Both the position numbers and the translations under genes were made by a program. The notes below the pieces were generated by a model that was given only the letters and a program-made list of their open reading frames with translations, ran no database searches and had not been told where the DNA came from. DNA of 64,000 nucleotides from Alistipes putredinis DSM 17216 (GTDB lineage: Bacteria; Bacteroidota; Bacteroidia; Bacteroidales; Rikenellaceae), in contig NZ_DS499577.1 in the NCBI RefSeq assembly GCF_000154465.1, positions 1,114,013 to 1,178,012 on the forward strand, given 5' to 3'. The number at the start of each line of letters is the position of its first letter. The stretch's first letter is position 1. Below, piece by piece: positions 1 to 7,825 of the stretch.

Positions 1-214
1 AAATGATACCCGAGATCTGGGGCTTGATGAGCACCTCGTCGCGGGGTTCGACCTTGCCCGAGGCGATGACGTACTGACGGATCGTGTCATGCACGGGGGT
101 TGCGAGGGTGTAAACCACCTTCACGGGGCGGGTTTTGTTCCAGAGGAAGACGAACGTGCCGACGAGCAGCGCGAGGAACAGGATGCCCAGGAAAATCTTC
201 AGAAACTTTTTCAT
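1..214 (-). CDS. MacA/HlyD-like efflux periplasmic adaptor (N-terminus only)
   Basis: Partial gene: the start ATG is at 214 and the reading frame runs off the left edge of the window. The first 71 codons give a short basic N-terminus (MKKFLKIF), one hydrophobic membrane anchor at about residues 6-24, and then a periplasmic stretch containing ASGKVEPRDEV and IKPQISGI, the usual start of the beta-barrel/lipoyl part of membrane fusion proteins. It follows the two MacB-like permeases and the ATPase on the same strand with a 39-bp gap to the permease, so it should be the adaptor that links the exporter to an outer-membrane channel. The family assignment is firm; the substrate cannot be read. Confidence 0.85.
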   Translation of the reverse strand, partial: MKKFLKIFLGILFLALLVGTFVFLWNKTRPVKVVYTLATPVHDTIRQYVIASGKVEPRDEVLIKPQISGII

Positions 215-253
215 ATTATGTCGGTTTTTTGCGTTTGTTGCGAGTTTCGGGGT

Positions 254-1516
254 TTATTCTTCGCGGATCGCGTCTACGGCTTTGATCCGCAGTGCCCGGG
301 TCGCAGGGATGATGCCTGCCAGCAGGCTGCCCAGGACGAGGATCCCCAGCGCGAGCATTCCCATACCGAAGGAGATCTGCCATGAAATATCGGGCAGGTG
401 TTGGTCCATCTGGGCGGCCCGCGCGTAGAAACTGTCGGCGATGGAGAGAACGCCTACGCCCGCACCGAAACCGAAGATGCCCGCGATAAAAGTGAGGATG
501 AAGCTCTCGGAGAGGATTTGCGAAAGGATCGTCAGGGGCGAAGCGCCGATGGCGCGGCGGATGCCGATCTCCTGCGTGCGTTCGCGTACCAGCACCAGCA
601 TGATGTTGCTGATGCCCACGATGCCCGCGAGCAGCGTGCCCAGACCTACGATCCACGTAAGCAGGGAGATGCCTCGGAAGAGCCCCATGATCTTGCCGAA
701 GACCTCGGAGGTATCCTGAAAATAGATCGCCTTCTTGTCGTCGGGAGCGATCAGGTGCCGTGCGGCGATGCTTTGCCGGCAGTCCTGGATCACCTCTTGG
801 GTCGGTTCGTCCGCATATCCGGTGAGTGCCAGCATGTCGATCGTCCGTCCCAGTCCGTACATTTGCTGTACGAGCAGCGCCGGGATGACGACGGTCCGCT
901 CCGGGTCGCTGAAGGCCATCATACCGCCCAGGGGTTTGGTAACGCCGACGACCGTGAAGTAGGAACTGCCGATCTGGATCGTTTTGCCTGTGGGATCTTC
1001 TCCGCCGGGGAAGAGGTCGCGCCAGACCTGAAGCCCGATTACGCAGACTTTGCGCTGGCGCAGTTCATCGACTTCGTTCAGGTAGCGCCCCATGAGAATC
1101 TGTTGGGGGGCGATCTGCTGCATGTCGGGCGAGTAGCCCATCAGTCCGAATTCGCCTTTGTGGTCTTGGTGGCTCATGTTGCGTTGGTTGCCCCAGCAAA
1201 TGGCCGAGATGTATTCGATGCGGGGCAGTTTCCGGAGCGCTTCCAGGTCGTCCCAGTCCAGTTCCCAGCTACGGCCCGTAGGCATACCTTCGTATGGGAC
1301 GGAGGTGCGGTCGGACATGATGAAAATGGCGTTGGTGGCCGTACCGCCCAGTTGGGCACGGAACATGCGGCCCAGCCCCGTGCCGGCACCCAGCAGGACG
1401 ATCAGCATGAAGATACCCCAGAAGACACCCAGCGCCGTCATGATGCTGCGCCTGCGGTTGCGGGAGATCGTCTGCCAGATTTCGTTCCAGCGATCCGTAT
1501 CGAAAAATCCTGTCAT
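254..1516 (-). CDS. MacB/FtsX-family ABC transporter permease
   Basis: A 420-residue inner-membrane permease. One transmembrane helix near the N-terminus (about residues 25-45, MTALGVFWGIFMLIVLLG) is followed by a large periplasmic MacB_PCD domain and three C-terminal helices, the standard MacB/FtsX topology. I chose the ATG at 1516 (MTGFFDTDRWNEI) because the frame extends upstream only through a basic stretch without homology and because GATAAGGAA lies just before this ATG. It is separated from the paired permease by about 430 bp containing two copies of a repeat, so the operon may be interrupted there. It probably acts as a mechanotransmission exporter with the ATPase at 3203-3880. The substrate is unknown; peptides, lipoproteins or antimicrobial compounds are typical for the family. 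Confidence 0.88.
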   Translation of the reverse strand: MTGFFDTDRWNEIWQTISRNRRRSIMTALGVFWGIFMLIVLLGAGTGLGRMFRAQLGGTATNAIFIMSDRTSVPYEGMPTGRSWELDWDDLEALRKLPRIEYISAICWGNQRNMSHQDHKGEFGLMGYSPDMQQIAPQQILMGRYLNEVDELRQRKVCVIGLQVWRDLFPGGEDPTGKTIQIGSSYFTVVGVTKPLGGMMAFSDPERTVVIPALLVQQMYGLGRTIDMLALTGYADEPTQEVIQDCRQSIAARHLIAPDDKKAIYFQDTSEVFGKIMGLFRGISLLTWIVGLGTLLAGIVGISNIMLVLVRERTQEIGIRRAIGASPLTILSQILSESFILTFIAGIFGFGAGVGVLSIADSFYARAAQMDQHLPDISWQISFGMGMLALGILVLGSLLAGIIPATRALRIKAVDAIREE

Positions 1517-1570
1517 AGTCTGGTTCCTTATCTTGCTGTTATCTTTTTCGTATCTTCTTTTCTGTCGGTC

Positions 1571-1648
1571 GTAGTTGCGCGACAACGCGCGTATTGATTT
1601 TACCTACCTCTAAATCCCTTCCTCGGGAGGGGACTTTGGCCGTCCTTC
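1571..1648. repeat. imperfect ~80-bp repeat, copy A
   Basis: First of two imperfect direct copies in the gap between the two permease genes. It starts GTAGTTGCGCGACAACGCGC and ends GGACTTTGGCCGTCCTTC. It contains a hairpin GCGCG-acaa-CGCGC and a second palindrome CCTCGGGAGG. Copy B keeps both hairpins although the first stem has a different sequence. Confidence 0.7.
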
Positions 1649-1711
1649 GGAGTTCGGCTGCCTCCTTGTCTTGTTCCCGGTTTTTCGTTGCTCTTTTCGT
1701 TCCTTTTGGTT

Positions 1712-1792
1712 GTAGTTTCGCGGCAGAGCCGCGTGTTCCAATTTTATCCTTCCCTGAATCCCCTCCTCGGGAGGGAACTTTGGTCGTCCTTC
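1712..1792. repeat. imperfect ~80-bp repeat, copy B
   Basis: Second copy, 141 bp from the first. It starts GTAGTTTCGCGGCAGAGCCG and ends GAACTTTGGTCGTCCTTC. The first hairpin is CGCGG-cagag-CCGCG and the second again CCTCGGGAGG. The rest of the 430-bp gap shows no convincing gene. The repeats resemble REP-type intergenic elements. Confidence 0.7.
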
Positions 1793-1946
1793 TGACGCCG
1801 GGGTGGTTCCTTACCGGCGTTGCGGGCGTTTCCTTATCTTTTTCCCGGCTTGTCGTCCCCGGCCGTTGCGTTTTCTTCCGTTTCTCGCTTCCAGTTGTTG
1901 CGGCTCCTTTTATCTTTTGTCCCGGCCGCTGCGGTTTTCGTGTCGG

Positions 1947-3206
1947 TTATTTGTTGTGTCGAAGGGCATCGACGGTCTTCAGTCGGGCGGCCCGGCGGGA
2001 GGGGATGTAACCTGCGATAAGTCCGGCCAGCACCAGAACGATCGTCGCGCTTACCGCTACCGAGAGGTTCAACGTCGGATTGACGAAGATGTTGAACGTG
2101 TTCTCCTCACCGGGCGGAGTTTGTGTCATGAGCTTGTTCACTCCTTCCATGGCGAATACGCCGAGCACCATCCCGATATAGCCGAATGCGGCGGTAATCA
2201 TCACCGATTCGGTCAGGATCAGCCGGATGATCGACGAGGGTTTGGCTCCGAGAGCCTTGCGAATGCCGAATTCGAAGGTGCGCTCCTGCACCGTTACCAG
2301 CATGATGTTGCTCACGCCCACGATGCCTGCGAGCAGCGTCCCCAGACCGATGATCCAGATGAAGAGGTTGATGCCGCCGAAGACGAGCATCATGTTCTTG
2401 TAACCTTCCATGCGGTTGTAGATCCAGACGGCGCTTTCGTCGTCGGGCGCGAAGGTATGTTCGGCAGCCAGACGATTGCGGAGCCGTTGTTCGAATTCGG
2501 CCATCTTCTGATCGGTGTCGATGTCTTTCACCGAAAGATAGGTCTGTCCTACGCTCGGATCGCTGTGGTTGAAGAGCAGTTGGGCGGTCGTCAGCGGGAT
2601 GAAGGTGAATGTGTAGGAGCCGAACTGGTCCATCTCGAAAACACCGATGATGCTGTACGATGTTCCGTTGACCAGGAGGTGCTGTCCGACGGGACTTTGA
2701 CCGTGAAACAGGACATCCCGCACGTTTTTATCCACGACGATCACCTTGCGCCGCTCCCGAAGGTCGGTATCGTTCAGGAAGCGTCCGTCGAGCACCCTGA
2801 CATTCATGATTTCGCGGTATTCCGGGTCGCTGCCGACTACGGCCGCATTGTTCAGAAAGTCGCGTCCGTGGGAGAGGTTGTATTGTCCTGGTCCTTGTAC
2901 GCGGGCGGAAACCTTATCTACTTCGGGAAATTCGGTGCGCAGGATCTCCAGGTCGCGGTTGGTGATGTTGATGCGCCGCCACTTGTCGTAGCCCTTGTAG
3001 GGTTGCGAGGTCCAGCCGCCGTTGATGATGACCGAATTGACGGCCATCGATCCGAAATTGGAGAGCGTGCCGTTTTTCAGTCCGTTGCCCGAGCCGAGCA
3101 GGATGACCAGCATGAAGATGCCCCATGCGACCGAGAAGCCCGTGAGGAACGTGCGCAGCTTGTTGCGGCGGATCGACGCCCAGATTTCCAACAGCAACTC
3201 TCTCAT
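1947..3206 (-). CDS. MacB/FtsX-family ABC transporter permease
   Basis: A 419-residue permease, paralogous to the one at 254-1516. It begins MRELLLEIWASIRRNKLRTF, has an N-terminal transmembrane helix at about residues 20-40 (GFSVAWGIFMLVILLGSG), a periplasmic MacB_PCD domain, and three C-terminal helices including GLGTLLAGIVGVSNIMLV. Its start overlaps the end of the upstream ATPase by four bases (ATGA), showing translational coupling. Two permease genes with one ATPase suggest a heterodimeric exporter, unlike classical MacB where ATPase and permease are fused. That stoichiometry is an inference from gene order. Confidence 0.9.
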   Translation of the reverse strand: MRELLLEIWASIRRNKLRTFLTGFSVAWGIFMLVILLGSGNGLKNGTLSNFGSMAVNSVIINGGWTSQPYKGYDKWRRINITNRDLEILRTEFPEVDKVSARVQGPGQYNLSHGRDFLNNAAVVGSDPEYREIMNVRVLDGRFLNDTDLRERRKVIVVDKNVRDVLFHGQSPVGQHLLVNGTSYSIIGVFEMDQFGSYTFTFIPLTTAQLLFNHSDPSVGQTYLSVKDIDTDQKMAEFEQRLRNRLAAEHTFAPDDESAVWIYNRMEGYKNMMLVFGGINLFIWIIGLGTLLAGIVGVSNIMLVTVQERTFEFGIRKALGAKPSSIIRLILTESVMITAAFGYIGMVLGVFAMEGVNKLMTQTPPGEENTFNIFVNPTLNLSVAVSATIVLVLAGLIAGYIPSRRAARLKTVDALRHNK

Positions 3207-3880
3207 GGCCGGAGGTTTTGGATCGAACCGATCACGCCGTCCTTCAGGTGGATGATCTTGTCCGTCTGGTCGGCGATCGACTGTTCATGGGTTACGCAGA
3301 TGATGGTCATGCCCGTCCCGTTTACCTGCCGCAGCAGGTCCATTACCTCCTGCGAGGTTTTGCTGTCCAGGGCGCCCGTAGGTTCGTCGGCGAGGATGAT
3401 CTGGGGCTTGTTGATCAATGCCCGGGCGATGGCCACGCGCTGTTTCTGGCCGCCCGACATTTCGTTGGGCATGTGGTGGGCCCAGTCGCGGAGCCCCAGT
3501 CGGTCGAGGTATTCGAGGGCTTCGGCATTGCGTTTGCGGCGCGAAACGCCCTGGTAGTAGAGGGGAAGGGCGACGTTTTCGACCGCGTTCTTGTAGTTTA
3601 TCAGGTTGAACGACTGGAAAATATAGCCGATCATGTTGTTGCGGGCGGCAGCGGCCTGCGTCTCGCTCAGGTGCTTGATCAGGCGCCCGTTCAGGAAATA
3701 TTCGCCCGTGTCGTAGTCGTCCAGGATCCCGAGGATGTTCAGCAGGGTCGATTTGCCCGATCCCGAGGCCCCCATGATCGAAACCAGCTCGCCCTTTTCG
3801 ATTTCGAGGTCGATACCCTTGAGTACATGCAGCGGAGCGCCGTTGTGGTAGGTCTTGTTGATGTTTTCGAGTACAATCAT
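3203..3880 (-). CDS. ABC transporter ATP-binding protein (MacB/LolD type)
   Basis: A 225-residue cytoplasmic ATPase, the normal length for the LolD/MacB/FtsE group. Walker A is GASGSGKST at about residues 37-45, the Q-loop is in IFQSFNL, the signature is MSGGQKQRVAIARAL, and Walker B is IILADEPTGALD followed by the H-loop VTHE. It is the first gene of the exporter operon (ATPase, permease, permease, adaptor) and its stop overlaps the next start. A near-consensus promoter lies about 200 bp upstream, behind a G10 tract. The energy-coupling role is established for the family; the exported substrate is unknown. Confidence 0.93.
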   Translation of the reverse strand: MIVLENINKTYHNGAPLHVLKGIDLEIEKGELVSIMGASGSGKSTLLNILGILDDYDTGEYFLNGRLIKHLSETQAAAARNNMIGYIFQSFNLINYKNAVENVALPLYYQGVSRRKRNAEALEYLDRLGLRDWAHHMPNEMSGGQKQRVAIARALINKPQIILADEPTGALDSKTSQEVMDLLRQVNGTGMTIICVTHEQSIADQTDKIIHLKDGVIGSIQNLRP

Positions 3881-4085
3881 ATCGAGAGGGAGTGATCCCG
3901 TTTTTTTATGGTCGTTGATTTTGTTCGCTGTTTTTGTTTCGGCGTATTTCCTGTTGATCCGTGAAGTGTTCCTGCCGGTCGAAACCGAAGGGTTCTGCGG
4001 GGTGTTTCCTGTGCCGGCGTTATGTAATTCCTCGACTTTTGGAAACGCTTGCAGGCACTGCGTCCGTTCTTATCGTTTGTTACGA

Positions 4086-4117
4086 TAAAGATAGAAAGTA
4101 TATTTGTGAAAAACAAG
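4086..4117 (-). promoter_or_regulatory. Bacteroidetes-type promoter of the ABC exporter operon
   Basis: On the minus strand a -7 box TATCTTTA (consensus TAnnTTTG, last base off) lies at 4093-4086 and a -33 box CTTG (consensus TTTG) at 4117-4114, separated by 20 bases. This predicts a leader of about 200 nt before the ATPase start at 3880. Fit by eye only. Confidence 0.5.
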
Positions 4118-4147
4118 AAAAATTTATCGAAAATCAATAAAATTTTA

Positions 4148-4157
4148 CCCCCCCCCC
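4148..4157 (-). repeat. G10 homopolymer upstream of the exporter promoter
   Basis: Ten consecutive C on the plus strand, read as G10 on the minus strand, begin 30 bp beyond the -33 box of the exporter promoter. Tracts of this length slip readily during replication, so they can alter the spacing of upstream promoter contacts. Confidence 0.75.
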
Positions 4158-4192
4158 GATAGATCGGTCGAGAGGGGGATTTTGTGTGGAAA

Positions 4193-4235
4193 AAAGACCG
4201 TCCCATCCTCTGAAAAAGGAGGCGGGACGGTCTTT
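4193..4235 (-). terminator. Rho-independent terminator after the CoA-hydrolase gene
   Basis: A 12-bp perfect outer stem AAAGACCGTCCC/GGGACGGTCTTT encloses a small inner hairpin (CCTC...GAGG). With A/T on both sides it can work in both directions; it lies about 150 bp past the end of the gene at 4383 and separates it from the ABC operon. Confidence 0.8.
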
Positions 4236-4382
4236 AGTTATTCCGCATACACGGTTATTCCGGTTTCGGCAGGAGTCCTGTTTTTTGATATACCTTATAA
4301 TATATGGATCTTGCGAGAAAATCACTTCCGCGCAGAGCGGACAGGCGTCCGCGAACGATTCCTGCACATGGAGTCGAGGAGC

Positions 4383-5678
4383 CTATTTGAGCCGCAGGAA
4401 CGAATAGCCGAAGCGTTCGCAGGCGGCTTTTTCCAACTCTTCGCGGGCCGAGGGGTGCGCAATGTCGATCAGGGCGCGGGCACGCTCGGCGAGTCCTTTG
4501 CCCAGCAGGTAGGCCGCACCGTACTCCGTGACGACGTATTGTGTCTGGAAACGGGTGGTCACCACGCCGGCGCCGGGCGTCAGCAGGGCCTTGATCTTGG
4601 AGTGTCCCTTCGAGGTGGTCGAGGGGAGCGCGATGAAGGTTTTACCGCCTTCGGAGAGGGCGCCGCCGTACATGAAGTCGTGTTGTCCGCCTACGCTCGA
4701 GTAGATCATCGTGCCGATCGAGTCGGCGCAGATCTGGCCCGTCAGATCGACCTCCAGCGCCGAATTGATGGCCATGACCTTCGGATTCTCGCGGATGCGG
4801 AACGGGTCGTTCGTCCATGCCACGTCCTTCATGATCAGGTCTTCGTTGTAGTCCATGTATTCGTAAAGCCGCTTCGAGCCGAGAGCCAGCGACGCGAGGT
4901 TTTTGCCCGGAAGCACTTTTTTCTGCGAGTTGTCGATCACGCCGCTCCGAATCAGGGGTACTACCCCGTCGGTGAGTGCTTCGGTGTGGAGTCCCAGGTG
5001 TTTATGATCGCCCAGGGCCGCGAGTACGGCGTTGGGGATGCCGCCCACGCCGATCTGGAGGGTCGCACCGTCGGGAATCAGCTCGGCGATGTAGCCGCCG
5101 ATCTTGCGGTCGATTTCGTTGGGCTGGGCGGTCGGAAGCTCCACCAGAGGTTCATCGACTTCGACGGCGGCCGTGAGTTTCGAGACGTGGATCAGCGCAT
5201 CGCCGTAGGAGAACGGCACGTGGGGGTTGATCTGGGCGATAACGACCTTCGCACATTCGGCGGCCGAAACCGCGAGGTCGGCCGAGGTGCCGAAGCTGCA
5301 ATAGCCGTCCGCATTGGGGCGCGAACAGTTCAGCAGCGCTACGTCGATCGGGATGATCCCCTTGCGGAAAAGCCCCGGGATCTCGCCCAGAAAAGCCGGG
5401 ATGGCCTGTCCGTACCCCTGAGCGATCCAGTTGCGCACGGAGTTCGACACGAAGAGGCTATATACGAGGAAACTGTCTTTGTATTCGGGCTTGCAGTAGG
5501 GCGCTTCCTCCCGTCCGATGGCGAAGGCTGAATAGACCTTCACTCCCCGAAGTTCGTGTCCCCGGTCGGCCATCGCTTTCACGAGCACTTCCGGGATCGA
5601 AACGCTTCCCTGAATATAAACGCTGTCGTTGGATTTGATGAGCTTCGCAGCTTCAGCGGCAGTGGTGTAGTTGATCAT
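4383..5678 (-). CDS. acetyl-CoA hydrolase/CoA-transferase family protein
   Basis: A 431-residue cytoplasmic enzyme of the Cat1/4-hydroxybutyrate CoA-transferase family, full length for the group. It contains the CoA-binding loop GVGGIPNAV at about residues 232-240 and the catalytic glutamate in LHTEALTDG. Members move CoA from an acyl-CoA to a carboxylate or hydrolyse it. It follows iorA, iorB and an aminotransferase on the same strand, separated by about 240 bp with a weak hairpin, so it may be transcribed separately. In this context a likely role is releasing aryl-acetate from the aryl-acetyl-CoA made by the indolepyruvate oxidoreductase, keeping the bond energy in acetyl-CoA or succinyl-CoA. 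The acyl specificity is inferred from the neighbours only. Confidence 0.88.
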   Translation of the reverse strand: MINYTTAAEAAKLIKSNDSVYIQGSVSIPEVLVKAMADRGHELRGVKVYSAFAIGREEAPYCKPEYKDSFLVYSLFVSNSVRNWIAQGYGQAIPAFLGEIPGLFRKGIIPIDVALLNCSRPNADGYCSFGTSADLAVSAAECAKVVIAQINPHVPFSYGDALIHVSKLTAAVEVDEPLVELPTAQPNEIDRKIGGYIAELIPDGATLQIGVGGIPNAVLAALGDHKHLGLHTEALTDGVVPLIRSGVIDNSQKKVLPGKNLASLALGSKRLYEYMDYNEDLIMKDVAWTNDPFRIRENPKVMAINSALEVDLTGQICADSIGTMIYSSVGGQHDFMYGGALSEGGKTFIALPSTTSKGHSKIKALLTPGAGVVTTRFQTQYVVTEYGAAYLLGKGLAERARALIDIAHPSAREELEKAACERFGYSFLRLK

Positions 5679-5783
5679 GGGTCTGTTTTTCTAAGTCGTT
5701 TCCGGCAGTCGGTCGGTGAAAGGAAAATTCGGTCCCGTCGTCGGCCGGAGACGGTAGGTTTTGTCTTTTTTGTTGGTTATTTG

Positions 5784-5809
5784 AAGGAGCCGAATTTATT
5801 CGGCTCCTT
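5784..5809 (-). terminator. hairpin after the aminotransferase gene (weak terminator)
   Basis: A 12-bp perfect inverted repeat AAGGAGCCGAAT/ATTCGGCTCCTT lies about 110 bp downstream of the aminotransferase stop. The following minus-strand sequence is CAAATAACC with only a short distal T-run, so termination is probably partial and the downstream CoA-hydrolase gene could still be read through. Confidence 0.5.
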
Positions 5810-5917
5810 CTCTTCGTTGGGTGCGAATGGTCGTTCCCGGATGTCCGTGCCGGATTCTTTTCTCCGGAGTGCAACTCCGGGACGATTTCACAGCGACCCG
5901 GAGCTGCAATGCCGGAT

Positions 5918-7234
5918 TTATTTCCGGGCGTAGTCCTGCGCGAAGTCGCGGAGGCGCCGGTCGAGCAGGTCGTACTGCTCCTCGCGGTTCATCTGCGACA
6001 CGCAGACGCGCACGCCGTTCTGGAGGCTGCCCGTCGAGGTGAGCGAGATCGCGCAGATACCGTAGCGCAGCAGTGCGGCCACCAGGTCGGAACTCGGCAT
6101 CGAACCGTAGCCTACCGTGAAGAAGAATCCGTCGCTCACGTGTTCGTCCTGGTCTTTGTCATAGACGATGTGGAAACCGTGACGCTCGAAGAGTTCCTTG
6201 ACGCGGTGAGCGCGGTGTGCGTATTCGCGGGTGTGCCCCACGAAGTCCAGCTTGCCGTCCGCCGCCGCTTTGAACATGGCCGCCAAAGCGTATTGAGCCG
6301 AGTGACTTGCGCCTGACGATGCGGCGTAGAGGAATGTCAGGGCGTAGGATTCGGCGAAACGGCCGATGCCGTAACGCTCCTTGAGAGCCGGATAGAAGCG
6401 GTTGCGCAGTTTGTCCGAGATCGCTGCGATGGCGATGCGCTGGCCGGCGTAGCTGAAGATCTTCGAGCCGGAAATCATCAGCACGTAGTTATCCGTATAG
6501 CGGGCTGCGGTGGCCTGGAACGGAGCCTGGAAAGGATGTCCCAGCTCCTTGCGGAAGTCCATGCCCATGTAGGCCAAGTCTTCGAGAACGATCGTGTCGT
6601 ACTTGTTTGCCAACTCGCCGATGGTGCGCAGTTCGCTCTCTGTGAGGCAGATCCACGCCGGGTTGTTGGGGTTCGAGTAGATGATCGCCGCGACGTTGCC
6701 CTGCTTGAGATAGCTCTCCAGCTTGGGACCGAGTTTCTCGGCGCGGAAGTCGTAGATGTCGAACGATTCGTGCTTGATGCCCAGGATGCGCACCTGCTGG
6801 CGCTGCACCGGGAAGCCCGGGTCGATGAACAGAATGGTGTCTTTCTTGGGGTCGCACTGCGAGCTGATCTGGAACAGGCAGAAGCCGCCCTGCATCGAGC
6901 CGACGGTCGGGATGCATCCCTCGGGGGCGACGTCGATGTCGAGGAACGCCTTGACGAAGCGCGAAGCCTCGCTCTTGAGCGGGGCGATGCCCGTGATGCT
7001 GGGGTAGATCGAAGCGTGTCCCTGGGCGAGGGCCTGCTGTTCGGCTTCGACGCCGACAGTCTCCGGCGGAAGGCCCGGAACGCCCATTTCGAGGTGCAGG
7101 AATTCGGTGCCCGAGTTCTTCTCGAGGGCGCCGCCGACGGCTCCGACCTGACGGATCGTGGCCTGTGCGAAGTTTTCGATGTCCATGGCGGCGAGCTGCT
7201 CGTCGAACATCTTCTGCGGAATGAGAGCTGCCAT
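5918..7234 (-). CDS. aminotransferase class I/II, PLP-dependent
   Basis: A 438-residue fold-type I aminotransferase. The PLP-anchoring lysine is in SGSKIFSYAGQRI; the YSNPNNPAW motif and the aspartate of VLEDLAYMGMD are typical of the family. Its start overlaps the stop of iorB by one base (TAATG), so the genes are translationally coupled. Because the partner enzyme decarboxylates aryl-pyruvates, this aminotransferase probably supplies them from tryptophan, phenylalanine or tyrosine. The fold and cofactor are clear; the amino acid used is inferred from the operon. Confidence 0.9.
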   Translation of the reverse strand: MAALIPQKMFDEQLAAMDIENFAQATIRQVGAVGGALEKNSGTEFLHLEMGVPGLPPETVGVEAEQQALAQGHASIYPSITGIAPLKSEASRFVKAFLDIDVAPEGCIPTVGSMQGGFCLFQISSQCDPKKDTILFIDPGFPVQRQQVRILGIKHESFDIYDFRAEKLGPKLESYLKQGNVAAIIYSNPNNPAWICLTESELRTIGELANKYDTIVLEDLAYMGMDFRKELGHPFQAPFQATAARYTDNYVLMISGSKIFSYAGQRIAIAAISDKLRNRFYPALKERYGIGRFAESYALTFLYAASSGASHSAQYALAAMFKAAADGKLDFVGHTREYAHRAHRVKELFERHGFHIVYDKDQDEHVSDGFFFTVGYGSMPSSDLVAALLRYGICAISLTSTGSLQNGVRVCVSQMNREEQYDLLDRRLRDFAQDYARK

Positions 7235-7818
7235 TACTTGCGGTGTTTTTGTGCGTATTCGTATCCGGCGCGGAACGCCTTGAGGTTCATTTCGACGATC
7301 TGCTCGCCTTTGCGGGCGAAGATGCTGCGGATGCCCGCCTCGAACTTGTCGGCGTCGAGCCCCAGGAAAGGAGCGGCGGCGCCCAGCAGCACGATGTTGG
7401 CCGCACGGGGCGAGGATTGCTCCTTGGCGATGGCATCGACATCGATCAGGATCGCATGTTTGCGCTTCCCGAGTTCAGCCAATACGGCCTCCGGTTCGGG
7501 GTAGTTGTCGATGTTTACGAACGGCGTAGTGTTGGCGATCACCCAGCCCTCCGGATTCAGGTAGGGTACGTAGCGCAGCGCCTCCATCGGTTCGAGCGAG
7601 ATGATGATATCGGCCGCGCCTTGGGGGATCAGGTCGGAGAGGATCTCGTCCGAACTGATGCGCAGGTTCGACTGTACGTCGCCTCCGCGCTGGCTCATGC
7701 CATGTACTTCTGCCTGTTTGATGTGGAGTCCCTCCTTGAGGGCAGCGGCTCCGATGACGGTGGCGATCGAGAGGATGCCTTGTCCTCCCACGCCGGAAAG
7801 TATGATGTCCCGTTTCAT
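7234..7818 (-). CDS. iorB: indolepyruvate:ferredoxin oxidoreductase, beta subunit
   Basis: A 194-residue gamma-type domain of the pyruvate:ferredoxin oxidoreductase superfamily. It opens MKRDIILSGVGGQGILSIAT, the glycine-rich signature of IorB and KorC/PorG proteins, and is the normal length. It pairs with IorA encoded just upstream (7-bp gap) to oxidatively decarboxylate indolepyruvate and other aryl-pyruvates to aryl-acetyl-CoA with reduction of ferredoxin. Overlap with the next gene by one base supports an operon. A strict anaerobe would use it to remove amino acid carbon skeletons and gain reduced ferredoxin. Confidence 0.92.
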   Translation of the reverse strand: MKRDIILSGVGGQGILSIATVIGAAALKEGLHIKQAEVHGMSQRGGDVQSNLRISSDEILSDLIPQGAADIIISLEPMEALRYVPYLNPEGWVIANTTPFVNIDNYPEPEAVLAELGKRKHAILIDVDAIAKEQSSPRAANIVLLGAAAPFLGLDADKFEAGIRSIFARKGEQIVEMNLKAFRAGYEYAQKHRK

Positions 7819-7825
7819 GGTCGTA

